A DNA stretch of 6,403 bases from the NCBI GenBank assembly GCA_031281925.1, contig JAITES010000185.1, forward strand, positions 1 through 6,403. The letters are read 5' to 3'. The notes beneath the pieces were generated by a model. The model was not told the origin of the DNA. It made no database searches and saw only the letters and a list, made by a program, of their open reading frames with translations. This document shows positions 1 to 6,374 of this stretch, piece by piece. Source of the stretch: Treponema sp. Its GTDB lineage: Bacteria > Spirochaetota > Spirochaetia > Treponematales > Breznakiellaceae. Position 1 is the stretch's first letter. Each line of letters opens with the position of its first letter. Both the position numbers and the translations under genes were made by a program.

Positions 1-634
1 TGCCGCCGCGGAAAAGCTGATGCAAAAAGGCGGCATGCGAAAGAACGCCCGGGGTGTTTGGGAATTCGCGGATGGGAAACCCTTCAAAATTACCGTTGTA
101 GGCCAGACCGACAGTGAACCGAGTCAGAACCGTTTGGCGGCCATGGTGGTGGAATGTTGGAAAGAGTTCGGCATTGACGCATCATTGAATGTTTCTTCCG
201 ATTTCAGTCCCTATACCCGGCCCGGCGACTTCGATGTTTATCTCCAGTGGAACATCGAAACCTGGGGCGGTCACCCTGACCTTTCATACTTCCTTCCTTA
301 TTTTCATTCCAACCAGTATGTTCCGATTGGGGAACCCCAGTATGGAAGAAATGCGGGCCGCTGGAAGAGCCCTCAGACGGACAGAATCATAGATCAGATG
401 ATGCAGATCAATATGGACGATATTGATAAAAGCGTCGAGCTTGGCCAGCAGTGGCTCATGGTAGCGCTGGACGATATGTTCGAGATCCCGATCTGTTCAT
501 ACAACGTTTTCACCGTTATGGACGAGTGGTATTGGACCGGTTATCCTGATATAAATAACCCCTATACCGATCCGGTTCCGAATTGGGCGAACTCACGGTA
601 TATGTACCTCAAACTTAAACCCACCGGGAAATAG
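1..634 (+). CDS. ABC transporter solute-binding protein, family 5 (SBP_bac_5), C-terminal part
   Basis: This is the 3' end of a gene that enters from the left. The reading frame is open from base 2 (first visible codons give AAAEKL) and ends at TAG 632-634, leaving 210 residues. Family 5 binding proteins are usually 500-600 residues, so well over half is missing, including any lipoprotein signal. The visible part has the expected C-terminal layout: a strand-rich segment followed by 'ECWKEFGIDASLNV', then 'FDVYLQWNIETWGGHPD', an aromatic-rich loop, and an amphipathic 'DRIIDQMMQI' helix. The tail 'NWANSRYMYLKLKP' is typical of the last strand of these proteins. It would capture substrate outside the membrane and deliver it to the two permeases that follow. 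Family annotation would say oligopeptide binding. The GH51 gene downstream in the same operon makes an arabinose-containing oligosaccharide more likely, which is inference. Gene identity is firm and substrate is not. Confidence 0.9.
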   Translation, partial: AAAEKLMQKGGMRKNARGVWEFADGKPFKITVVGQTDSEPSQNRLAAMVVECWKEFGIDASLNVSSDFSPYTRPGDFDVYLQWNIETWGGHPDLSYFLPYFHSNQYVPIGEPQYGRNAGRWKSPQTDRIIDQMMQINMDDIDKSVELGQQWLMVALDDMFEIPICSYNVFTVMDEWYWTGYPDINNPYTDPVPNWANSRYMYLKLKPTGK

Positions 635-649
635 CGGTAACCATCGATC

Positions 650-688
650 ATTTGGGCAGCGCGGACATCCGGTCTGCGCGGCCCAAGT
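650..688 (+). promoter_or_regulatory. Intercistronic stem-loop between binding-protein and permease genes
   Basis: Inside the 77-nt gap is a long imperfect inverted repeat. The outer arms TTGGGC (652-657) and GCCCAA (681-686) pair perfectly. After one A/G mismatch, GCGCGGAC (659-666) pairs with GTCTGCGC (672-679) through one G-U wobble, leaving a 5-nt loop (667-671). Two further pairs (T-G wobble, A-T) extend it to 650 and 688. No T-run follows, so it is not a classical intrinsic terminator. It lies 10 nt before the AAAGGA ribosome binding site of the permease gene. In comparable transport operons, such as malE-malF of E. coli, a stable structure here protects the upstream mRNA and lets the binding protein be made in excess. 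That role is inferred by analogy. Confidence 0.65.
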
Positions 689-698
689 CTTACAGCCT

Positions 699-704
699 AA
701 AGGA
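699..704 (+). promoter_or_regulatory. Ribosome binding site fixing the start of the DppB-like permease
   Basis: AAAGGA lies 7 nt before ATG 712. It decides against the in-frame TTG at 652, which would add 20 polar residues encoded by the stem-loop and has no comparable site. Confidence 0.75.
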
Positions 705-711
705 CAGCGAG

Positions 712-1722
712 ATGAAAAGGTTTTTATTGGGTTATGTGCTGCCGCGTATCGGGCAGTATATTATGGTCGTGTTTGTGGGGGTCACCGTTACCTTTATTAT
801 CCCGCGGCTGTCGCCTTCCGATCCGGTTCAGGGACAGATCGACAGAATGATGACAGCCGGCGCTCAGTATGACCAGAAAATGGTTGAGGATTTCAGAGCG
901 AGTCTTTCGGCGCTTTACGGACTGGAAGGCTCAGGTTTTCAGCAATACCTGGATTTCTGGGGACGTATGTTCAGGGGAGATCTTGGCCGTTCGCTCTCGT
1001 CTTTTCCAACACCGGTCATTGACCTCATCAGAAATTCTATGCCATGGACTCTTGGGCTGCTTCTTACCGCCACGATCATTTCATGGATTGTGGGAAATCT
1101 ATTGGGCGCTTTTTCGAGTTATTACCCCAAGAATAAAGTATTTGGCAGTTTTGATGTTTTGAGCCAGGCGATAAGGCCGGTTCCCTACTACATACTCGCT
1201 CTTCTTTTGGTGATGCTTTTTGCTTACGTCTGGCCGATTTTTCCAATTCGCGGCGCATACCCCATGGGCATGAGGCCGAACTGGTCATGGCGATTCGTCT
1301 TCATGGTCTTGTATCATTCTGTACTTCCCGCGTTCAGTCTTATATTGGGTGGAATAGGCGGCTGGTTTATCGGTATGAAATCTTTAACTTCAAATATTAT
1401 TAGTGAAGATTATGTTGTGTACGCCGAAACCGCAGGTCTCAAGGATCGGAAAATCCTTTTTGGGTATGTGATGCGTAACGCCATGCTTCCTCAGATAACG
1501 GGCCTTGCCCTAAGCCTGGGCATGGTATTTAATGGCGCCCTCATTCTAGAAGTGATTTTCACCTATCCGGGCCTTGGGCTTCTGGCGTATCAGGCGATAC
1601 TCGCCACCGATTATACCTTGATTCTGGGTATTTCCATTTTTTCGATAATCGGTATTGCCACCGCATCGTTGATCCTGGATTTGATATATCCGCTGTTTGA
1701 CCCCCGTGTCAGGCATCAATAG
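712..1722 (+). CDS. ABC transporter permease, DppB/OppB type
   Basis: This 336-residue inner-membrane protein forms half of the translocation channel, with the DppC-like protein encoded next. I see about six hydrophobic segments, near residues 13-33, 112-136, 155-178, 198-222, 262-285 and 300-325. A large extracytoplasmic loop (about 35-110) follows the first helix, as is usual for the DppB branch. The cytoplasmic EAA-type coupling loop lies at about 231-260, with the pattern 'YAETAGL' and then 'MRNAMLP', and this is where an ATPase subunit docks. The C-terminal 'LIYPLFDPRVR' is the family's characteristic ending (DPRxR). Length matches the family (roughly 300-340). The start at ATG 712 is chosen for its ribosome binding site and because the chain then opens with a typical basic, hydrophobic N-terminus (MKRFLLGYVLPRI). 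Codon third positions are noticeably AT-richer than in the ATPase and hydrolase genes. Substrate is unproven and sugar is favoured by context. Confidence 0.93.
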   Translation: MKRFLLGYVLPRIGQYIMVVFVGVTVTFIIPRLSPSDPVQGQIDRMMTAGAQYDQKMVEDFRASLSALYGLEGSGFQQYLDFWGRMFRGDLGRSLSSFPTPVIDLIRNSMPWTLGLLLTATIISWIVGNLLGAFSSYYPKNKVFGSFDVLSQAIRPVPYYILALLLVMLFAYVWPIFPIRGAYPMGMRPNWSWRFVFMVLYHSVLPAFSLILGGIGGWFIGMKSLTSNIISEDYVVYAETAGLKDRKILFGYVMRNAMLPQITGLALSLGMVFNGALILEVIFTYPGLGLLAYQAILATDYTLILGISIFSIIGIATASLILDLIYPLFDPRVRHQ

Positions 1723-1725
1723 GAG
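1721..1725 (+). promoter_or_regulatory. Ribosome binding site overlapping the previous stop codon
   Basis: AGGAG overlaps the last two bases of the TAG stop at 1720-1722 and sits 7 nt before ATG 1733. It fixes the start of the DppC-like permease, excludes the upstream in-frame TTG at 1697, and points to translational coupling. Confidence 0.8.
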
Positions 1726-1732
1726 TAAGCCG

Positions 1733-2590
1733 ATGTTAAAAGTATTGCGGGATCTTTTTAGGTTTGATATTCGATTTCGGGTAGCGTCTATTTTTCTGTT
1801 ATTCATTCTTGCAATGATGATTCTTTCATGGCTTTCGCCTTACGACATGAGTAAGAGTTTTCAGGTTGGAATGGATCAGCCTCCTTCGCCTCAGCATCCC
1901 TTCGGTACGAATACACGAGGCCAGGATCTCTTTTTTTGGATGGCTTTTTCGGTGCGTAATTCATTATACCTTGGTGTTATTACCGCGCTTGTATCCCGCG
2001 TGATCGCTGTGATTGTCGGCCTTACCGCCGGTTATCGCGGAGGTTGGATAGATAATGTTCTCATGTCAATCAATGATAGTTTTGTCGTCTTGCCGGTACT
2101 ACCCATCCTTATCCTTCTTAGTTTTCTTGTTCGGGAAAACATGAACATTACCATGCTTGCTGTGTTTCTTGGGCTTTTTGGCTGGCCCTGGGATGCGCGG
2201 TTAATCCGAAGCCAAGTGCTCAGTTTGAAAGAACGGGCTTTTACAAAAACGGCTGTTTACTCAGGTACCAGCTCTTTTAGAATCACTATGACCGAGCACC
2301 TTCCCTTTGTACTTCCCATTGTATTTGCCACGACAATCAACAACATGATTTGGTCCATCGGCATGGAAGTAACCCTCGGCGTGTTAGGATTGAGTAGCAT
2401 TACGATACCAACACTTGGATCAACCATATACTGGGCAAACTCTCACCAGGCCATGATCGCCGGGGTATGGTGGTGGCTGGCGGCGCCTATTCTGGTATCA
2501 ATAATTTTGTTCCTGGGGCTTTACTTGTTGTTCTCCAGCGTCAACGAGTATATCGATCCGCGAACCCGGCTGCGCCGGATGGGGGCTTAA
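1733..2590 (+). CDS. ABC transporter permease, DppC/OppC type
   Basis: This 285-residue membrane protein is the second channel subunit. An N-terminal helix (about 16-35) is followed by the motif 'HPFGTNTRGQDLF' (55-67), a hallmark of DppC-like permeases (HPFGTDxxGRD). Further hydrophobic segments lie near 77-100, 115-134, 138-156, 190-220 and 241-268. The coupling loop at about 163-195 is a divergent EAA motif: 'AVYSG' stands where A-x-x-x-G is expected, and 'EHLPFVLP' where H-[IV]-L-P-N is usual, so the Asn is replaced. The C-terminus 'YIDPRTRLRRMGA' is the standard DPR[TLR]R ending. Length is normal for the family, at the short end. The gene begins 10 nt after the upstream permease stop and ends 2 nt before the next ATG. 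Its codon third positions are the AT-richest I sampled in the window. Oligosaccharide import is inferred from operon context. Confidence 0.93.
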   Translation: MLKVLRDLFRFDIRFRVASIFLLFILAMMILSWLSPYDMSKSFQVGMDQPPSPQHPFGTNTRGQDLFFWMAFSVRNSLYLGVITALVSRVIAVIVGLTAGYRGGWIDNVLMSINDSFVVLPVLPILILLSFLVRENMNITMLAVFLGLFGWPWDARLIRSQVLSLKERAFTKTAVYSGTSSFRITMTEHLPFVLPIVFATTINNMIWSIGMEVTLGVLGLSSITIPTLGSTIYWANSHQAMIAGVWWWLAAPILVSIILFLGLYLLFSSVNEYIDPRTRLRRMGA

Positions 2591-2592
2591 TC

Positions 2593-3585
2593 ATGCCGTT
2601 CTTGCAGGTAAACAATCTAAAGGCCTATTACCGGACCGAGATGTACGGTATCTCCCGGATGGTTCGCGCCATTGACGATGTGTCCATGACTCTGGAACCC
2701 AACGAGATATATGGTGTTGCCGGAGAATCAAGCTGCGGAAAAACCACCCTGATAAAGGTTCTGTCGGGGACTATCAAACCTCCGCTTAAAGTTTATGAGG
2801 GAAGCGTAAACTACCGGTTCAAATACGGCAGTGTTGATATGGCATCGGTAAGCAACGAAGAACTGCAGAAGAATGTCCGCTGGAAGGAAATTTCCTACGT
2901 CATGCAGGGTTCCATGAGCGTACTCAACCCGGTGCGGAAGGTGATTAAAACTTTTGAAGACATTATTGGTACCCATGAGGGAATTAAAAACCGTAAGGAA
3001 TTTCTGGAACGGATACAGGAACATGTGAAGAAGCTGGGGCTTCCCCCGGATGTGCTTAATTCCTATCCCCATGAACTTTCCGGCGGCATGAAGCAGCGGG
3101 TGGCAATCGCCCTGGCCACGGTTTTCCAGCCGAGTCTGATCATTGCCGATGAACCGACCACGGCCCTTGATGTCGTGGTACAGCGGGGGGTGCTGCAGCT
3201 TCTCAAGGAGATACAGGCTGAATCGAAAAACACCGTTCTTCTTGTAACCCACGACATGGCGGTGCATGCCAATGTGGCCGACAGGGTGGGAATCATGTAT
3301 GCGGGCCGTCTTGTCGAAGAGGCTCAGGCGGAGATCATCTTTCAAAAACCTGAACATCCCTACACCCGGCATCTGATTAGTTCGCTTCCCGTAATCGGGG
3401 ACAAATCGGGGAAGTCGAGTCTTGAGGGAACGCCGCCAAATCTGGCAAATCCGCCGGAAGGCTGCCGGTTCCATCCCCGCTGTCCTGTGGCGCGGGAATC
3501 CTGCAAGACCGAAGTTCCGCCCATGCGGGATTTGGGAGCCGGGCATCGCGCGGCATGTCATCTTTTACAGGGGGGAGCCCGATGA
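2593..3585 (+). CDS. ABC transporter ATP-binding protein, DppD/OppD type
   Basis: This 330-residue cytoplasmic ATPase powers the transporter, presumably as a heterodimer with the next gene product. All motifs are present: Walker A 'GESSCGKTT' (44-52, less common SC in place of the usual GS pair but consensus GxxxxGK[ST] intact), Q-loop Gln105 in 'YVMQGS', signature 'LSGGM' (162-166), Walker B 'LIIADEP' (182-188), D-loop 'ALD' (191-193) and H-loop His220 in 'LVTHD'. The C-terminal oligopeptide/HPY-type extension begins at 'HPYT' (about 255) and contains four cysteines (291, 297, 304, 322) in the family pattern 'GCRFHPRCP...C...ACH'. ATG 2593 is chosen over an upstream in-frame start because the latter would run back through the permease gene. 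The site before it (GGGGG at 2581-2585) is weak, so coupling to the permease, whose stop is 2 nt away, is likely. Its end overlaps the next start as ATGA. Confidence 0.95.
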   Translation: MPFLQVNNLKAYYRTEMYGISRMVRAIDDVSMTLEPNEIYGVAGESSCGKTTLIKVLSGTIKPPLKVYEGSVNYRFKYGSVDMASVSNEELQKNVRWKEISYVMQGSMSVLNPVRKVIKTFEDIIGTHEGIKNRKEFLERIQEHVKKLGLPPDVLNSYPHELSGGMKQRVAIALATVFQPSLIIADEPTTALDVVVQRGVLQLLKEIQAESKNTVLLVTHDMAVHANVADRVGIMYAGRLVEEAQAEIIFQKPEHPYTRHLISSLPVIGDKSGKSSLEGTPPNLANPPEGCRFHPRCPVARESCKTEVPPMRDLGAGHRAACHLLQGGAR

Positions 3586-4583
3586 GCGATACTACGACAA
3601 CAGCGGAACTGCTTAGGGTAAACCATGCAAGCCGGTATTTCCACACCGGGGGCCTTATTAACGGCACAAGGCTGATGGCGGTAAACGATGTAAGTTTTAC
3701 GCTGGATAAAAATAAACCTGAAATCTTTACGATTGCCGGGGAATCGGGGAGCGGCAAAACTACTCTTGCCCGGCTTTTATTGCGTGATCTGGAACCATCC
3801 GGCGGGGAAGTCCTTTTTGAAGGTCAAAATGTCGCCGCCATTAAAAAAAGCGACGAATTCAAAGCCTTCATGAAGAAGGTGCAGCCGGTTTTCCAGAACC
3901 CCTTCGATACTTTTAATCCCCTGCGGAGGGTAGAGGAATACCTTATTGACACGGCGATTAACTTCGGGGCCGCGGCCGACAGAAAGTCTGCGCAGACTGT
4001 GGTTGACCGGGCCCTGCATCTTGTGGGGCTGTCCCTGGAGGAACTTTCCCGCCGCTACCCGCATGAACTTTCCGGGGGACAGATACAGCGGGTTTCCGTA
4101 GCCCGTTCCCTTATCTCCAGTCCCAGCCTTATCCTGGCGGATGAGCCTGTATCCATGGTGGATGCAAGCCTCCGTATGGCTATTGTCAACCTTTTCAAAA
4201 AACTAAAGGAAGAGGAAGGGATGAGTGTTATCTATATCACCCATGATCTCGCTACCGCTTACTACATCAGCGACCGTATCGCAGTAATGCTGCGGGGTTA
4301 TGTGGTAGAGATGGGGCCTGTAGAAGCGGTGTTGGGGAATCCCCTGCATCCCTATACTCAGCTCCTCAAGGAATCGGTGCCTGCCCCCGATCCGGTTGAT
4401 AAGGCGGCCTGGGCCAAACGGATAGGGCTTTCAACCCAGGAGGTCAAGGAGTACTCCAGGGTAGGATGTAAATTTGCGGCCCGCTGTCCCAGGGCCATGG
4501 ATAAATGCCGCGGGGCAGACCCTCCCGATGTAGAGGCGGAAGGCAGAACAGTTAAATGTTATCTTTATGGAGGAGCATCATGA
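3582..4583 (+). CDS. ABC transporter ATP-binding protein, DppF/OppF type
   Basis: This 333-residue protein is the second ATPase subunit. Motifs: Walker A 'GESGSGKTT' (53-61), Q-loop Gln105 in 'VFQNP', signature 'LSGGQ' (163-167), Walker B 'LILADEP' (183-189), D-loop 'SMVDAS' (191-196) and H-loop His221 in 'YITHD'. The D-loop reads MVD rather than the common ALD, a variant I associate with sugar-type members of this family, although I cannot test that here. The C-terminal extension has a second cysteine quartet (296, 302, 309, 326; 'GCKFAARCP'). Start ATG 3582 overlaps the upstream TGA (ATGA) and follows a purine-rich GGGGGAG at 3571-3577. The stop overlaps the arabinofuranosidase start, again as ATGA. 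Together with the DppD-like partner it should form one composite ATPase with two complete-looking sites, since neither protein lacks a catalytic motif. Confidence 0.95.
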   Translation: MSDTTTTAELLRVNHASRYFHTGGLINGTRLMAVNDVSFTLDKNKPEIFTIAGESGSGKTTLARLLLRDLEPSGGEVLFEGQNVAAIKKSDEFKAFMKKVQPVFQNPFDTFNPLRRVEEYLIDTAINFGAAADRKSAQTVVDRALHLVGLSLEELSRRYPHELSGGQIQRVSVARSLISSPSLILADEPVSMVDASLRMAIVNLFKKLKEEEGMSVIYITHDLATAYYISDRIAVMLRGYVVEMGPVEAVLGNPLHPYTQLLKESVPAPDPVDKAAWAKRIGLSTQEVKEYSRVGCKFAARCPRAMDKCRGADPPDVEAEGRTVKCYLYGGAS

Positions 4584-6079
4584 ACAGAATCGCTGTCAAT
4601 GCCTCAGGCGGCAGTGTAAAAATTAACCGTCATATCTACGGGCATTTTTCCGAGCATCTGGGCCGTTGTATCTACGGCGGATACTGGGTGGGGGAAGATT
4701 CACCGGTTCCCAATGTGCGGGGTATCCGCAAGGATGTTGTGGAGGCCCTGAAAAAAATCAGGATTCCCAACCTCCGCTGGCCGGGCGGCTGTTTTGCCGA
4801 CGAGTACCACTGGAAAGACGGCATCGGCCCCCGTCCGGAGAGGCCCAGGATGATCAACACCCATTGGGGCGGGGTTACCGAAGACAACAGTTTTGGCACC
4901 CATGAATTTCTGGATCTCTGTGAGATGCTGTCGTCTCCGGGGGAATCCTGCGAGCCTTATATCTGCGGGAATGTTGGTTCCGGCACTGTGCAGGAACTCT
5001 CCCAGTGGGTGGAGTACTGCAACTTTGACGGAGTAAGCCCCATGGCGGACCTTCGCAAAAGGAACGGCAGGGCCGAACCCTGGAATGTAAAATTCTGGGG
5101 CATAGGCAACGAAAGCTGGGGCTGCGGCGGCAACATGACGCCGGAATTCTACGCGGACAATTACCGCCGCTATGCGGTGTATGTCCGCAGTTACGGCAAG
5201 CCCGTTTACAAGATCGCCTGCGGTCCCAATGACAGTAATTATAACTGGACAAAGGTGGTGATGGAAAAAACCTGCGGCGAACGCGGTAATCTTTTGGACG
5301 GACTTTCGCTCCATTACTATACCGTGCCCGGTGAATGGGCCCACAAGGGTTCGGCAACCGAATTCGGCGAGGACGAATGGCTTATCACCATGCGCAAGGC
5401 CTATGTTATGGAAGAACTGATACACAGGCACAGCGATATAATGGATACCTACGATCCGAAACGGAAGGTGGGACTCGTGGTGGATGAGTGGGGAACCTGG
5501 TTCGATGTGGAGCCGGGAACCAATCCCGGTTTCCTCTACCAGCAGTCGAGTCTCCGTGACGCGCTGGTGGCGGGGATTCACTTCAATATTTTCAATAACC
5601 ATGCGGAAAGGGTGCAGATGGCCAACATCGCCCAGACGATCAATGTACTGCAGTCGGTTATTCTTACCGAAGGCGCAAAGATGCTGCTGACTCCCACATG
5701 GCATGTGTTTGATATGTACAAGGTGCATCAGGACGCGGTAAAGCTCCCCGTCCATGTGGAATCGGAGGATGTTCAGTTGGGCTTCGGCTCCATTCCCGCA
5801 GTCACCGCCTGCGCTTCTGTCGATGATGAGGAGAAGATCCATGTGTCTCTTACCAACATCGATCCGAAACTGGAAAAGGAAATAAAAATCGAAATCCGCG
5901 GCCCTTCCTTTAAATCGGTAAGCGGGCAGATTGTGGGTTCCGCAAACATGCAGGATCACAATACTTTTGAGAAGGCGGATACGGTAAGATGTTCTTCCTT
6001 TGAGGGGGCCCGGTGTGTAAAGGGCGGCGTAACGGTAAAGCTGCCTGCAAAGTCGGTGGTGACTCTGGAACTTGGATAG
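4580..6079 (+). CDS. Alpha-L-arabinofuranosidase, GH51, intracellular
   Basis: This 499-residue glycoside hydrolase should remove non-reducing terminal alpha-L-arabinofuranose from arabinan or arabinoxylan oligosaccharides, with retention of configuration. The catalytic (beta/alpha)8 domain spans about 15-385 and a beta-sandwich occupies the remainder. Landmarks: 'IYGHFSEHLGR' (19-29, Glu25 a sugar contact), 'LRWPGGCFADEYHW' (65-78), acid/base Glu178 in 'GIGNESWG', 'LHYY' (244-247), nucleophile Glu303 in 'VDEWGTW', and Gln352. The 'PGGC' cysteine at 71 stands where other GH51 subtypes have Asn. There is no signal peptide, so the enzyme is cytoplasmic, consistent with its position after an importer. 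Twelve cysteines are spread through the chain, compatible with a reducing cytoplasm. Start ATG 4580 follows GGAGGAG (4569-4575) and overlaps the ATPase stop. It resembles the Thermotoga maritima TM0281 branch more than the Geobacillus AbfA branch, by memory of those sequences. The family call is firm and natural substrate is inferred. Confidence 0.95.
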   Translation: MNRIAVNASGGSVKINRHIYGHFSEHLGRCIYGGYWVGEDSPVPNVRGIRKDVVEALKKIRIPNLRWPGGCFADEYHWKDGIGPRPERPRMINTHWGGVTEDNSFGTHEFLDLCEMLSSPGESCEPYICGNVGSGTVQELSQWVEYCNFDGVSPMADLRKRNGRAEPWNVKFWGIGNESWGCGGNMTPEFYADNYRRYAVYVRSYGKPVYKIACGPNDSNYNWTKVVMEKTCGERGNLLDGLSLHYYTVPGEWAHKGSATEFGEDEWLITMRKAYVMEELIHRHSDIMDTYDPKRKVGLVVDEWGTWFDVEPGTNPGFLYQQSSLRDALVAGIHFNIFNNHAERVQMANIAQTINVLQSVILTEGAKMLLTPTWHVFDMYKVHQDAVKLPVHVESEDVQLGFGSIPAVTACASVDDEEKIHVSLTNIDPKLEKEIKIEIRGPSFKSVSGQIVGSANMQDHNTFEKADTVRCSSFEGARCVKGGVTVKLPAKSVVTLELG

Positions 6080-6341
6080 GGAAGACTGTCCGCATTGCGG
6101 ACGCGGGGCGCTGCTGCCTTCCGCCGAAGAGGCCCTGCGTCTGGCGCATGAGGCGCCTGTCGCGGAGGGACTGCGGGCGGAGGAACATGTATATGAGCGG
6201 AGGCTTGCAGTCTGCTCCTCATGCGAGTGTCTGAGGGAAGGGATCCTTTGCGCCCACTGCGGCTGTTTTGTCCAGTTCCGGGCCCTGCCCCGTGTTTCGT
6301 ACTGCCCCCACCCGGAAGGCGACAAATGGTTTGCGGCTTAA
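6072..6341 (+). CDS. Small cysteine-rich protein, DUF6171-like, probable metal binding
   Basis: This 89-residue protein contains nine cysteines. An N-terminal CPHC (6-9) is followed by a linker, then 'YERRLAVCSSCEC' (41-53), 'CAHCGC' (60-65) and Cys78 in 'YCPHP', ending 'DKWFAA'. The order YE-R-R-L-x-x-C-x-x-C, then C-x-x-C-G-C-[FY]-V-x-x-R-A, then C-P...KW is the pattern I recall for DUF6171 proteins of unknown function. The three CxxC pairs suggest one or two zinc or iron sites. TTG 6072 is the only usual start in this frame after a stop at 6060-6062, and it lies 8 nt inside the arabinofuranosidase gene. Only GGA (6067-6069) precedes it, so reinitiation after the GH51 stop is likely. By my hand count the gene is about 64% GC, richer than any other sampled here. 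No link to arabinose metabolism is known to me. It is less certain than its neighbours because of the unusual start, but the motif pattern argues strongly that it is real. Confidence 0.75.
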   Translation: MDREDCPHCGRGALLPSAEEALRLAHEAPVAEGLRAEEHVYERRLAVCSSCECLREGILCAHCGCFVQFRALPRVSYCPHPEGDKWFAA

Positions 6342-6362
6342 TTTGGAACAAGCTCAATAAAC

Positions 6363-6368
6363 AGGAGA
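6363..6368 (+). promoter_or_regulatory. Ribosome binding site of the downstream gene
   Basis: AGGAGA lies 6 nt before ATG 6375, the best-formed initiation region near the right edge. The 33-nt gap before this gene (6342-6374) contains no terminator-like repeat, so the operon probably continues. Confidence 0.7.
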
Positions 6369-6374
6369 AATAAT

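Noticed and set aside
650..688. Stem-loop as a rho-independent terminator
   Set aside because: The 3' arm is followed by CTTACAGCC and not a T-run, and termination here would cut the transporter operon. Partial attenuation cannot be excluded.
652..711. N-terminal extension of the DppB-like permease from TTG 652
   Set aside because: The 20 extra residues are polar, encoded by the stem-loop, and lack a ribosome binding site, whereas ATG 712 has AAAGGA at ideal spacing.
2728..3561. A 277-codon open frame on the minus strand opposite the first ATPase
   Set aside because: It lies wholly inside a gene with all ABC ATPase motifs, has no plausible ribosome binding site or domain pattern, and is a shadow frame.
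3070..4075. Identical 14-mer CATGAACTTTCCGG in both ATPase genes (3070-3083 and 4062-4075) as a repeat or recombination tract
   Set aside because: It encodes the start of the conserved ABC signature (HELSG) in paralogues, and the flanking DNA diverges at once, so protein constraint explains it.
6090..6100. CCGCATTGCGG palindrome near the start of the cysteine-rich gene
   Set aside because: Only four pairs around a three-base loop within coding sequence of high GC. This is expected by chance.
6013..6234. A 73-codon plus-strand frame overlapping the GH51 end and the cysteine-rich gene
   Set aside because: It is out of frame with two better-supported genes, has no motif and no ribosome binding site.
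4700..6325. A 541-codon open frame on the minus strand opposite the GH51 and cysteine-rich genes
   Set aside because: It is antisense to a gene with intact catalytic motifs, crosses two plus-strand genes, and its product is low in recognisable motifs and looks like reversed GC-rich coding sequence. It is best explained by codon bias in the true genes.
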